Source: Porphyromonadaceae bacterium UBA4702 (lineage in GTDB: Bacteria; Bacteroidota; Bacteroidia; Bacteroidales; Muribaculaceae). Taken from it: a stretch of DNA of 29,494 nt. The stretch is taken from assembly GCA_002404675.1 (NCBI GenBank), contig DHKE01000003.1, forward strand, positions 1 to 29,494, written 5' to 3'. This document shows, piece by piece, positions 7,861 through 14,475 of the stretch. The position numbers and the translations under genes were made by a program. Below the pieces are notes generated by a model. The model was not told the DNA's origin and ran no database searches. It was given only the letters and a program-made list of their open reading frames with translations. Position 1 is the first letter of the stretch; every line of letters begins with the position of its first letter.

Positions 7861-7880
7861 CTGTTTCAGGAGTGAAACAG
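7861..7880. terminator. hairpin directly after the ATPase stop
   Basis: CTGTTTC (7861-7867) and GAAACAG (7874-7880) form a perfect 7-bp stem with a 6-base loop, starting at the first base after the stop codon. No T-run follows, so termination by it alone is uncertain. Confidence 0.45.
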
Positions 7881-7881
7881 G

Positions 7882-7894
7882 GGTGCATTTTCGG
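7882..7894 (-). repeat. inverted, imperfect copy of the ATPase-upstream repeat core
   Basis: Read on the minus strand this is CCGAAAATGCACC, 11 of 13 bases identical to CGGAAAACGCACC found three times at 6374-6453. The ATPase gene is therefore bracketed by related sequences in opposite orientation. Confidence 0.5.
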
Positions 7895-7927
7895 ACGCGG
7901 AAATTTTTCAGTTTCGGCGAAAGGCAG

Positions 7928-7935
7928 TAATTTTG
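7928..7935 (+). promoter_or_regulatory. -7 element of the 7965 lipoprotein gene
   Basis: TAATTTTG lies 29 bases before the ATG at 7965. The -33 position holds only a T-run (7904-7908) rather than a clear TTG, so the promoter is probably weak or activated. Confidence 0.55.
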
Positions 7936-7964
7936 CACAGCGAATTTAACGGCGATAACAAGGG

Positions 7965-8534
7965 ATGTTAACGGCAAATTCCATACGTCTGAAGATGCAA
8001 GCCAGTGCTGCGGCATATATGCCGGCAGCGGCGTTGGCGTGCCTTGTCCTGACAGCCTCATGCGGACGTGGCGACAGGCATGCGCAGGACAGAAGAACCC
8101 ATGAAGTGAAGCCTTTTCATGCGGACAATGACATCGGCATGACGGTGCGCAGCCTGACGGACGCGCTGCGTGTGGGCGAGCCTTTCGACTCGTCGGCATA
8201 CGATTTCACTGGCATACTCACCGACGGCGTGGGGGCGCCGCTGTACATCGACTCGATGAGCAACCCGGGGACATGGCGCGTGCGCATCGCCGCGCCGACA
8301 CGTGCCGAAATCACCAACCTGCATGGGGGCGACCTGGTGGGCAATGACCTGGTGGGCTACCTGTCGTATTGCCTCAACCTGAAGCGCGAGCAGATGGTGA
8401 GCCATCACCGCACCGACAGCAGCGAGGAGCGCGTATACCGCACAGACCACGGATACGTCACCTTTGAGGGAATGGGCGACGAGGGGCTGGAGGGATGCCG
8501 CATAGTCATCTCGATCTCAGACACCATATACTGA
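7965..8534 (+). CDS. lipoprotein of unknown function
   Basis: The product has 189 residues. The signal peptide ends in a lipobox (LTASC) with Cys33 as the predicted anchor. The ATG at 7965 gives a signal peptide with basic residues (R8, K10) in its n-region; the alternative ATG at 7995 would leave none, so the first is preferred. The mature protein starts with a charged linker (GRGDRHAQDRRTHEVK). It then has a compact domain of about 130 residues with SLTDALRVGEPFDSSAYDFTGILTDG and YLSYCLNLKREQM. I recognise no family. It is a single gene with its own promoter, convergent with aroB, with 25 bases between the stops. Confidence 0.8.
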   Translation: MLTANSIRLKMQASAAAYMPAAALACLVLTASCGRGDRHAQDRRTHEVKPFHADNDIGMTVRSLTDALRVGEPFDSSAYDFTGILTDGVGAPLYIDSMSNPGTWRVRIAAPTRAEITNLHGGDLVGNDLVGYLSYCLNLKREQMVSHHRTDSSEERVYRTDHGYVTFEGMGDEGLEGCRIVISISDTIY

Positions 8535-8559
8535 CATGCCCTCCCTCCGCACCTGACGG

Positions 8560-9660
8560 CTACTGGCCGGTCAAGTCGCGGTAAATGTCAAGCGCGGCCT
8601 CTATCTCGTGCGGCTCGACGGACACGTAATCGACTCCCTTGCCTATGTTTTGCAGCAGCGTGAAAAGCACTTTGCCGTCATTGAGGTTCTTCTTGTCGCC
8701 GGCCATAATCTTCAGCAGCTGCGGATAGTCGCTGCAGCTGACTGCAATCCTCGGGAACACGGCTTTCAGGAAATCTGCGTAGCGGTATATCTCCCCGGAG
8801 GGCAGCGCGAGCCGTAAATGGCTTAAGATGAGCGCAACAAGGATGCCGTGAGCCACGGCAATGCCGTGGGGCAGCGCATTGCCCCGGGCGAGTGTCATCG
8901 CCTCGAATGCGTGGCCGCAAGTATGCCCGAAGTTGAGCATCTTGCGCATACCCGCCTCACGGGGATCACGGCACACCACGAGGCTCTTGCGGCGGCAACA
9001 CTCCTCTATCAGGGACACGAGCGAGGAGGGGTCGTCAGCCCGCGACGCTGCATCAGGGATATTGTGGACAAGCTCGTCGAGCTGTGGCGCAGCCTCCATT
9101 ATCCAGCCGGCAAGTCCCTTGTCAAACAGGTATCCGGTCTTGAGCATCTCGCCGTATCCCGACAGCAGCTCTTCGTGGGGCAATGACTTGAGCGCAGCGA
9201 TGGGGATGCAAGTGTGCTCTGGCATGGCGAACACGCCTATCTGGTTCTTCAGTCCGCCGAAGTTCACGCCGGTCTTTCCGCCCACGGCGGCATCTACCGC
9301 GCCGAGGAGCGTGGTTGCAACGTGGGCGAATTTCACTCCGCGACGGTATGTGGAGGCCGCAAAGCCGCCGATGTCCGTGACCATGCCGCCGCCTACGTTG
9401 ATGACAAACGAGCTGCGGGTCATGCCGAGGCGAAGCATCTCCGTCCATATATACTCCGCCGATTCGATGGTCTTGTTCTGCTCGCCGGCGGGGATAACTA
9501 TAGTCGGCGCGGACAGCAGCGGGTCGCCGGGGGAGATGATGCCGGGCAGCAAGGGGCTGACATTGCTGTCGGTGATGACAACGATGCTTTTAGCAGACAA
9601 GCCCGGGACATGCCCAGCCAGTTCGTTGAGTCCGAAGGTGTTGCAGACAGTTACATTCAT
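8560..9660 (-). CDS. aroB: 3-dehydroquinate synthase
   Basis: The product has 366 residues, the usual length. This cytosolic enzyme converts DAHP to 3-dehydroquinate, the second step of the shikimate pathway to aromatic amino acids. The NAD-binding segment INVGGGMVTDIGGFAAS (87-103) and the substrate loop GKTGVNFGGLKN (128-139) are clear. By analogy with characterised enzymes, E171 (GYGE), H246 (FGHTCGH) and H265 (LPHG) are the metal ligands. It is the last gene of a six-gene minus-strand operon. Its ATG overlaps the stop of the HAD gene by four bases (ATGA, 9660-9657), which suggests coupled translation. No clear terminator hairpin follows within the 25-base gap to the convergent lipoprotein gene. 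Confidence 0.97.
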   Translation of the reverse strand: MNVTVCNTFGLNELAGHVPGLSAKSIVVITDSNVSPLLPGIISPGDPLLSAPTIVIPAGEQNKTIESAEYIWTEMLRLGMTRSSFVINVGGGMVTDIGGFAASTYRRGVKFAHVATTLLGAVDAAVGGKTGVNFGGLKNQIGVFAMPEHTCIPIAALKSLPHEELLSGYGEMLKTGYLFDKGLAGWIMEAAPQLDELVHNIPDAASRADDPSSLVSLIEECCRRKSLVVCRDPREAGMRKMLNFGHTCGHAFEAMTLARGNALPHGIAVAHGILVALILSHLRLALPSGEIYRYADFLKAVFPRIAVSCSDYPQLLKIMAGDKKNLNDGKVLFTLLQNIGKGVDYVSVEPHEIEAALDIYRDLTGQ

Positions 9661-10385
9661 GGTTTCCGGGATATGACGAGTCTTGGGAGCGTGTCAGCAA
9701 ATTCCTCCATTGAGGGGAATATCATGTCTGCGCCTTCGTCAACAAAGGACTGACGCGCTATCGGGCCTGTGGTGACAGCCACGGTGAACAGCCCGGCGGC
9801 GATGCCTGCCCGCACGCCCAGGGGCGCGTTTTCTATCACTATGGCATGGGCAGCGTCAGTGCCGGCTATTGCCAGCCCGCGCAGGTATGGTTCGGGGTGC
9901 GGCTTGCCGTGAGTAACATCGAGAGCGGTGACACGGTCGGCTGAAGCGAACACGCCAGGGTAGTCGCGGTCGATGCGCGAGATGACGGAGGACTGCCCCG
10001 AACCGGTCACAAGCACGCACCTCACGCCTGCACGGCGCAGCGAAGCGAGCATACTGTCTGCGCCAGGCATCAGCACAACTTCGCCCATTTCGCGGAACAG
10101 CTGCGTCTTTCGGGCATAGAGCCGCTTATTCTCCTCGTCGGGGAGCGTCACGCCGCGCTCGCGCTGCATCACCAGGTCAATGGTCGCGCTGCCGGTCATC
10201 CCCTCATAGCCGAAGAACTCGTCGGAGGTGACATCCAAGCCGATTTCGGCAAACATACGCTGCCAGGCCAAAGCATGGTGAGGCATCGAGTCATACAGCA
10301 CGCCGTCCATGTCTATGAGTGCTGCACGCAAGGGAGAGGGGAAATGTCGGGAGTTGTCTTGTGTCATGGCAAAGGGGACTGTCAT
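9657..10385 (-). CDS. HAD-family phosphatase, beta-phosphoglucomutase-like
   Basis: The product has 242 residues. The catalytic motif is DMDGVLYDS (D25 as nucleophile, D27 as acid/base), followed by a helical cap. Motif II is VTGSG, motif III has the Lys in HGKPHPEPY, and motif IV is IVIENAPLGV. This is the HAD-IA group of sugar-phosphate phosphatases and mutases; the substrate cannot be told. The ATG at 10385 overlaps the WYL-regulator stop by four bases, so I prefer it; a second ATG at 10367 is possible. Its position between a regulator and aroB does not by itself imply a role in aromatic synthesis. Confidence 0.9.
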   Translation of the reverse strand: MTVPFAMTQDNSRHFPSPLRAALIDMDGVLYDSMPHHALAWQRMFAEIGLDVTSDEFFGYEGMTGSATIDLVMQRERGVTLPDEENKRLYARKTQLFREMGEVVLMPGADSMLASLRRAGVRCVLVTGSGQSSVISRIDRDYPGVFASADRVTALDVTHGKPHPEPYLRGLAIAGTDAAHAIVIENAPLGVRAGIAAGLFTVAVTTGPIARQSFVDEGADMIFPSMEEFADTLPRLVISRKP

Positions 10386-11293
10386 TTCATGTAAACATCG
10401 GCGAGGCGGCTCACCTCGTCAGCGAGCATGGCACGGAGTTCGGGTGGCTCGAGAGCCTCAACCTCAGCTCCGAAGCTCAACAACTCATGCACAAGCTCGT
10501 AGTTGAGCTTGAGGCGGTATGTAAATATGGAATAGTCCTGGTGCAACTGTTCCTGCTGGGAATGGTGCAAAGGCAGGGCACGCAGGTATTTGGCCTGACG
10601 CGGCGTAGTGCGAATGCGCACATCGCGCACACTGGCGTGCGACGAGGTTATGCCGATGATGTCGGCAAAGAAGCCCTCCGGGCTTGTGCCTTCAGGCATT
10701 TCAAACTCCTCGCCGGTGAGCGTCATCTCCTTGACGCGGTCGAGGGCGTATGTGCGTATGCCGCGCGAGGGCGAGGCCGGGTCGTCGCCCTCCTTGAGGC
10801 CGACCATATACCACCGCTGCTTGTACAGGCGCAGGAAATAGGGGCGGTAGTGTATGTCGTGCTCCACGCGCGAGCGGTTGAAACCAGCGTAGGAGAATAT
10901 GATTTTCTCGTGGTGTGCCGCAGCCTCGATGGCGCGTGAGAGAAACTGCCGCGAGGAGGGCACGTCATCGACCATCACCATTGCGGCCGCGCTCTCGCCG
11001 CTCATGGCGGTACGCACAGCGTATGAATCGAGCAGCCAGTTGGAGAACGCCTTGTCTCTTATTCCAGAGGGGCGTTTGACACGGTACTCGCCATCCTTGC
11101 CGCACTCGATGTCAATGTGGAAATTCTCCTCAATGGCGCGGCGGTAATGGAAGAATGTGCGTTCGGGTATGGGGTTGCCGTCGCTGAGATGCGAGCGCAG
11201 CCACAGCTGGTTGAGCCGCTCGCGCGAGATGCTGCCGTAGCGCGTTATCGTGTCTACTATCCACACATACCGGGAGAAGAGGTCTCGTGCCAT
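10382..11293 (-). CDS. WYL-domain transcriptional regulator
   Basis: The product has 303 residues from the ATG at 11293 (MARDLFSRYVWIVDTITRYG). The frame is open back to 11368, but that extension runs over the upstream gene's end. Residues 1-75 form a winged-helix-like DNA-binding region. The WYL domain follows, with IIFSYAGFNRSRVEHDIHYRPYFLRLY and the signature RWYMVG, a variant of the W-Y-L triad. The C-terminal WCX-type part runs to the end. WYL proteins sense ligands, often nucleic acids or nucleotides, and regulate DNA-damage, defence or metabolic genes. Here it is embedded in a housekeeping operon, 16 bases after the NigD-like gene and overlapping the HAD gene, so its target is unclear. 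Confidence 0.88.
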   Translation of the reverse strand: MARDLFSRYVWIVDTITRYGSISRERLNQLWLRSHLSDGNPIPERTFFHYRRAIEENFHIDIECGKDGEYRVKRPSGIRDKAFSNWLLDSYAVRTAMSGESAAAMVMVDDVPSSRQFLSRAIEAAAHHEKIIFSYAGFNRSRVEHDIHYRPYFLRLYKQRWYMVGLKEGDDPASPSRGIRTYALDRVKEMTLTGEEFEMPEGTSPEGFFADIIGITSSHASVRDVRIRTTPRQAKYLRALPLHHSQQEQLHQDYSIFTYRLKLNYELVHELLSFGAEVEALEPPELRAMLADEVSRLADVYMK

Positions 11294-11309
11294 TTGCCTT
11301 GGAATTAGT

Positions 11310-11954
11310 TTATCGGTCGGTTTGGTCAATATTGCACAGGCGCACCTGCTGGTCGGGTTGAGGTGCAATCCCGCTCACGTCAAATGAGGCGTATGTGCGG
11401 CGGTTGACGTATGCCCCGTCCTCGGGGAGGTTCTCCCCCACCAGATAGCAGTCTACGGTTCCTTGCCCCAATGTAGCCTCGTCAGCGACCATGGTGAAGC
11501 GCGTGTCACGGGCATTGCTTTGCACCGTGAGTTGCATATTCAGGTAGTCGCCTACACGAGTGGCGGACAGCACTTTATAGCAGACGTGGCTCATGCGGCG
11601 TATCTCGTCCAGAGAATGTCCCCTGACCGTGCCGCTCGGTATCGCGGCGGCAGAGCGTATCACCGCTGGCACAGGGCGCAGGACGGTGTCGGCAGGGTTG
11701 GCTTGCCAATAGGCCACGATGCGCTGGCCGACCTTTGCCCCTTCGAGCGTCTGGGAGCTGCTGAGGCGCACCATGGGCGACGAGGGTGTGCGCTGTATGT
11801 CGAGCTGCGTACCCTGCCCATCGCCAGAAGCCACAACAGTGGCAAAGTCGGTGAAGCTGACAGGTGTGGGCTGCGGCGTGTCGTCGCTGCCGCAGGAGGA
11901 CATCAAAGCCAGCGCCAAGCAACACAGCAACGTATACATCAACTTATTATTCAT
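11310..11954 (-). CDS. NigD-like lipoprotein
   Basis: The product has 214 residues from the ATG at 11954. The lipoprotein signal peptide ends MSSC (Cys21), followed by GSDD, an acidic surface-export-like stretch. The layout fits NigD-like proteins of Bacteroidales: an N-terminal strand-rich domain (SFTDFATVVAS, MVRLSSSQTLEGAKVGQRIVAYW) and a C-terminal domain with VGDYLNMQLTVQSN and RRTYASFDVSGI. Family members are outer-membrane-associated and their function is not established. The gene overlaps the end of the LolD-like gene by eight bases and lies 16 bases before the WYL gene. An open extension upstream to 11999 lies inside the ABC gene and lacks a signal peptide, so it was not used. Confidence 0.8.
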   Translation of the reverse strand: MNNKLMYTLLCCLALALMSSCGSDDTPQPTPVSFTDFATVVASGDGQGTQLDIQRTPSSPMVRLSSSQTLEGAKVGQRIVAYWQANPADTVLRPVPAVIRSAAAIPSGTVRGHSLDEIRRMSHVCYKVLSATRVGDYLNMQLTVQSNARDTRFTMVADEATLGQGTVDCYLVGENLPEDGAYVNRRTYASFDVSGIAPQPDQQVRLCNIDQTDR

Positions 11955-12657
11955 CACTGGCACCTCCTTGCTCGTCATTACCACTGCCGCTACGGGCATC
12001 CTCCACCGAGGTTATACGTCCGTCACGCATCGTCACCACGCGCTGCGCTATTGCAGCCAGTGCCGGGTCATGGGTAACGATGACGAAGGTCTGCCCCAGC
12101 GAGCGGTTCAGCTCCGCCATGAGGGCGAGTGTTTCGTCACGGTTCGCACTGTCAAGGCTTCCCGTCGGCTCGTCGGCAAACACGATTTTGGGACGGTTGA
12201 CCAGCGAGCGAGCTATCGCCACGCGCTGCCGCTCGCCTCCCGACAGCTGAGCCGGCTTATGCATGGCGCGATCTGATATGCCGAGCATCTCAAACAGCTC
12301 GCCGGCACGCGCCATCGCCTTCTGCCGCGACGCGCCGCCAATCATCGCCGGCAACGCCGCATTTTCGAGCGCCGAAAACTCGGGCAGCAGCTGGTGAAAC
12401 TGGAAGATGAAGCCGATGTTGGCGTTTCTGAACTCCGAGAGGCGGCGGTCACGCAGCCGCGTCAGGTCAACGCCGTCATACAGCACCGTGCCTGAATCGG
12501 CGGCATCGAGCGTGCCGGCAACCTGCACCAGCGAGGTCTTGCCCGCGCCGCTCGGGCCCACTATTGCCATTATCTCGCCGTCGTGTATGGTCAGGTTGAT
12601 GTCGTCCAGCACACGCAGCGAGCCGTAACTCTTGTATATGTCATGCAGTTCTACCAC
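11947..12657 (-). CDS. ABC transporter ATP-binding protein, LolD-like
   Basis: The product has 236 residues. It carries Walker A GPSGAGKT, the Q-loop in IFQFHQLLPEFSALEN, the signature LSGGERQRVAIARSL, Walker B IVFADEPTGSLD and the switch His in VTHDP. The MacB/LolD group powers lipoprotein release from the inner membrane or related export. No LolC/E-type permease is present, so it must work with a partner encoded elsewhere. The start is GTG at 12657, 17 bases inside the tcdA gene, which fits tight coupling. The C-terminal tail (GSGNDEQGGASDE) is a low-complexity extension overlapping the next gene. Confidence 0.9.
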   Translation of the reverse strand: MVELHDIYKSYGSLRVLDDINLTIHDGEIMAIVGPSGAGKTSLVQVAGTLDAADSGTVLYDGVDLTRLRDRRLSEFRNANIGFIFQFHQLLPEFSALENAALPAMIGGASRQKAMARAGELFEMLGISDRAMHKPAQLSGGERQRVAIARSLVNRPKIVFADEPTGSLDSANRDETLALMAELNRSLGQTFVIVTHDPALAAIAQRVVTMRDGRITSVEDARSGSGNDEQGGASDE

Positions 12658-13426
12658 AGTCGTCCTTATTGCTGTCCTCGCGCCGGGCTTCCGCCGCGAG
12701 GTCGTTTGTCACCTTTGCCGCCATGAAAATGCCGAAAGTCGCCGGCAGCGGGGCGACAGTCCCGTATGATGTGCGCTTGTAGGCCGTGTCCACCTCGATG
12801 AGCGATGCTGTGTGCGGACGCTCCGTGCTTGCCACCACCGGCAGACGGCGGCGCAGCCCCATGCGTTTCAGCCGCTGGCGGACAGCCCTTGCCAACCCGT
12901 CGTCGCGTGTCTCCCACAAGTCACAGTACACCACCTGCGAGGGGTCTGTGCGCCCGCCCGCGCCCATCGATGAGATGACCCGGACCCTGTTCGCCAGGCA
13001 GTCAGCCAGCAGCGCGACTTTCGGCGCGACAGTGTCTATGCAGTCCAGCACATAGTCGTAGCCAGGCGACAGCAGCTCTGCAGCGTTGTCCGGGGTCACG
13101 GACATCTGCAGCGTCACGAAGTCCACTTCAGGGTTGATGCTCCTCGCCCGCTGCGCCATGACAGCGGTCTTGGACACGCCCACAGTGTCGCGTGTCGCTA
13201 TGATTTGGCGGTTCAGGTTGGTAACGTCCACCGCGTCGGCATCGACAGCAGTGACATGCCCCACGCCGCTGCGCACGAGCATCTCCACGGCATAGCCGCC
13301 CACGCCTCCTACGCCCACCACCAGCACACGGGCACGCGAGAGGGCATCGGCAGCATCGTCGCCTAACAGGCGGCGCGTGCGCTCGTCCCACCGCGAGGGG
13401 ACAGCTGCTGTCGCATCATTCATCAT
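12641..13426 (-). CDS. tcdA: tRNA threonylcarbamoyladenosine dehydratase (TcdA/CsdL, ThiF-like)
   Basis: The product has 261 residues from the ATG at 13426, or 260 from the adjacent ATG at 13423. It is an E1/ThiF-type enzyme that, with ATP, cyclises t6A at tRNA position 37 to ct6A. It shows the nucleotide motif VGVGGVGGYA, the acidic and Asn/Arg signature VDADAVDVTNLNRQ, DCIDTVAPK, and the C-terminal KRTSYGTVAPLPATFG characteristic of this subgroup. It is the first gene of the six-gene minus-strand operon. The promoter at 13432-13462 ends so close to the start that the mRNA should be leaderless or nearly so. An open extension to 13462 would lie inside the promoter and was rejected. Confidence 0.92.
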   Translation of the reverse strand: MMNDATAAVPSRWDERTRRLLGDDAADALSRARVLVVGVGGVGGYAVEMLVRSGVGHVTAVDADAVDVTNLNRQIIATRDTVGVSKTAVMAQRARSINPEVDFVTLQMSVTPDNAAELLSPGYDYVLDCIDTVAPKVALLADCLANRVRVISSMGAGGRTDPSQVVYCDLWETRDDGLARAVRQRLKRMGLRRRLPVVASTERPHTASLIEVDTAYKRTSYGTVAPLPATFGIFMAAKVTNDLAAEARREDSNKDDCGRTA

Positions 13427-13529
13427 AACAGCAAAATTAGCGAAAAAAAACGTCCCTGCCAAGCCCCTTACGCCCCCTGTTACGCAAAACAGCAGAAAAA
13501 AACGACTGACATTTGGTCATAACAGCAAA
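13423..13529. repeat. 13-bp direct repeat in the divergent tcdA/nfnA promoter region
   Basis: TCATAACAGCAAA occurs identically at 13423-13435 and 13517-13529. The first copy overlaps the tcdA -7 element and start codon. The second lies in the spacer of the nfnA promoter. A shared binding site for one regulator is possible but unproven. Confidence 0.6.
13432..13462 (-). promoter_or_regulatory. promoter of the tcdA-aroB operon
   Basis: On the minus strand, TTG (13462-13460) is followed after 20 bases by TAATTTTG (13439-13432). The predicted start is near 13427, at the tcdA ATG itself. Confidence 0.72.
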
Positions 13530-13560
13530 GGGTGTTAACTTTGCAGACAATTGTTAACAC
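13513..13560 (+). promoter_or_regulatory. nfnA promoter with overlapping inverted-repeat operator candidate
   Basis: TTG at 13513-13515, 20 bases, then TAACTTTG at 13536-13543 form a consensus promoter; the predicted start is near 13549. GTGTTAAC (13532-13539) and GTTAACAC (13553-13560) are perfect inverted arms, 21 bases centre to centre, and cover the -7 element and start site. That is a good position for a repressor. Confidence 0.72.
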
Positions 13561-13620
13561 ACGGAATACCGCCGACACGGCCTGACCGCCGCCGACGCAC
13601 TACAGAAAACCTTAAAATCT

Positions 13621-14475
13621 ATGTTCACTATCCAAAGCAAGCGTGAACTTGCACCCCGCATCACCGAGATGAAGGTGCTTGCCCCCAGGGTAGCCCATTC
13701 GGCCATGCCCGGACAGTTCGTGATAGTACGCACAGACGAGCTGGGAGAACGCATCCCCCTGACTATCTGCGACTATGACCGCGAAGCCGGCACCGTGACC
13801 ATCGTCACACAGGCCATAGGCATCTCCTCGCAGAAAATCTGCGACATGAACGCCGGCGACAACTTCGCCGACTTCGCCGGGCCGCTCGGCCTCCCCTCCG
13901 ACCTGACGGAACTCTCCGACGAGGAGCTGAGCCGCCTCAACATCCTGTTCGTGGCAGGAGGCGTGGGCACTGCCCCCGTCTACCCACAGGCCAAGTGGCT
14001 CACCCAGCACGGCGTGAAAGCCGACGTGATAATCGGCGCAAAAACCAAGAGCCTCTTCACATACGTCGAGGAAATGCGACAGGTGGCAAACGTGCACCTC
14101 TGCACCGACGACGGCTCTGAAGGATTCCACGGCATGGTGACTGCCCTCATGGAACACCTTATAGAGAACGAAGGCCGCCACTTCGACCGCTGCGTCGTCA
14201 TCGGCCCGATGATCATGATGAAATTCGCGTCGCTCACCACCAAGAAGTACGGCATACCCACCATGGCATCGCTCAACGCGCTAATGGTGGACGGCACCGG
14301 AATGTGCGGAGCATGCCGTGTAACCGTGGGCGGCAAGACACGCTTCACCTGTGTCGAAGGACCCGAATTTGACGCTCACCAGGTAGACTTCGACGAGGCT
14401 ATGCGCCGCCAGAACATGTACAAAGGCGTACCCAAAACCGATCCCGAAAAACATAAATGCAACTGCCATGGCTAA
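13621..14475 (+). CDS. nfnA: FAD/NAD-binding subunit of an NfnAB-type oxidoreductase
   Basis: The product has 284 residues. It belongs to the sulfide/dihydroorotate dehydrogenase-like FAD/NAD(P) family (NfnA, also called SudB). The N-terminal beta-barrel FAD domain includes PGQFVIVRTDE and RIPLTICDYD. The NAD domain has FVAGGVGTAPVYP (110-122). The [2Fe-2S] segment is DGTGMCGACRVTVGG plus FTCVEGPEFD, with Cys229, Cys232 and Cys244; related proteins use an Asp as a fourth ligand, and D224 is a candidate. With the next gene it probably forms a cytosolic complex coupling NADH, NADPH and ferredoxin. The next gene overlaps its end by eight bases. An alternative is a sulfide dehydrogenase or glutamate-synthase-like pair; NfnAB is favoured by the pairing. 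Confidence 0.85.
   Translation: MFTIQSKRELAPRITEMKVLAPRVAHSAMPGQFVIVRTDELGERIPLTICDYDREAGTVTIVTQAIGISSQKICDMNAGDNFADFAGPLGLPSDLTELSDEELSRLNILFVAGGVGTAPVYPQAKWLTQHGVKADVIIGAKTKSLFTYVEEMRQVANVHLCTDDGSEGFHGMVTALMEHLIENEGRHFDRCVVIGPMIMMKFASLTTKKYGIPTMASLNALMVDGTGMCGACRVTVGGKTRFTCVEGPEFDAHQVDFDEAMRRQNMYKGVPKTDPEKHKCNCHG

Noticed and set aside
7945..7978. repeat of TTAACGGC around the start of the 7965 lipoprotein gene
   Set aside because: Two 8-base copies are close to chance expectation, and the second lies within the coding start.
8861..9676. 271-codon plus-strand open frame
   Set aside because: It overlaps aroB on the opposite strand; the aroB motifs are complete and the antisense product has low-complexity Ser/Pro-rich sequence.
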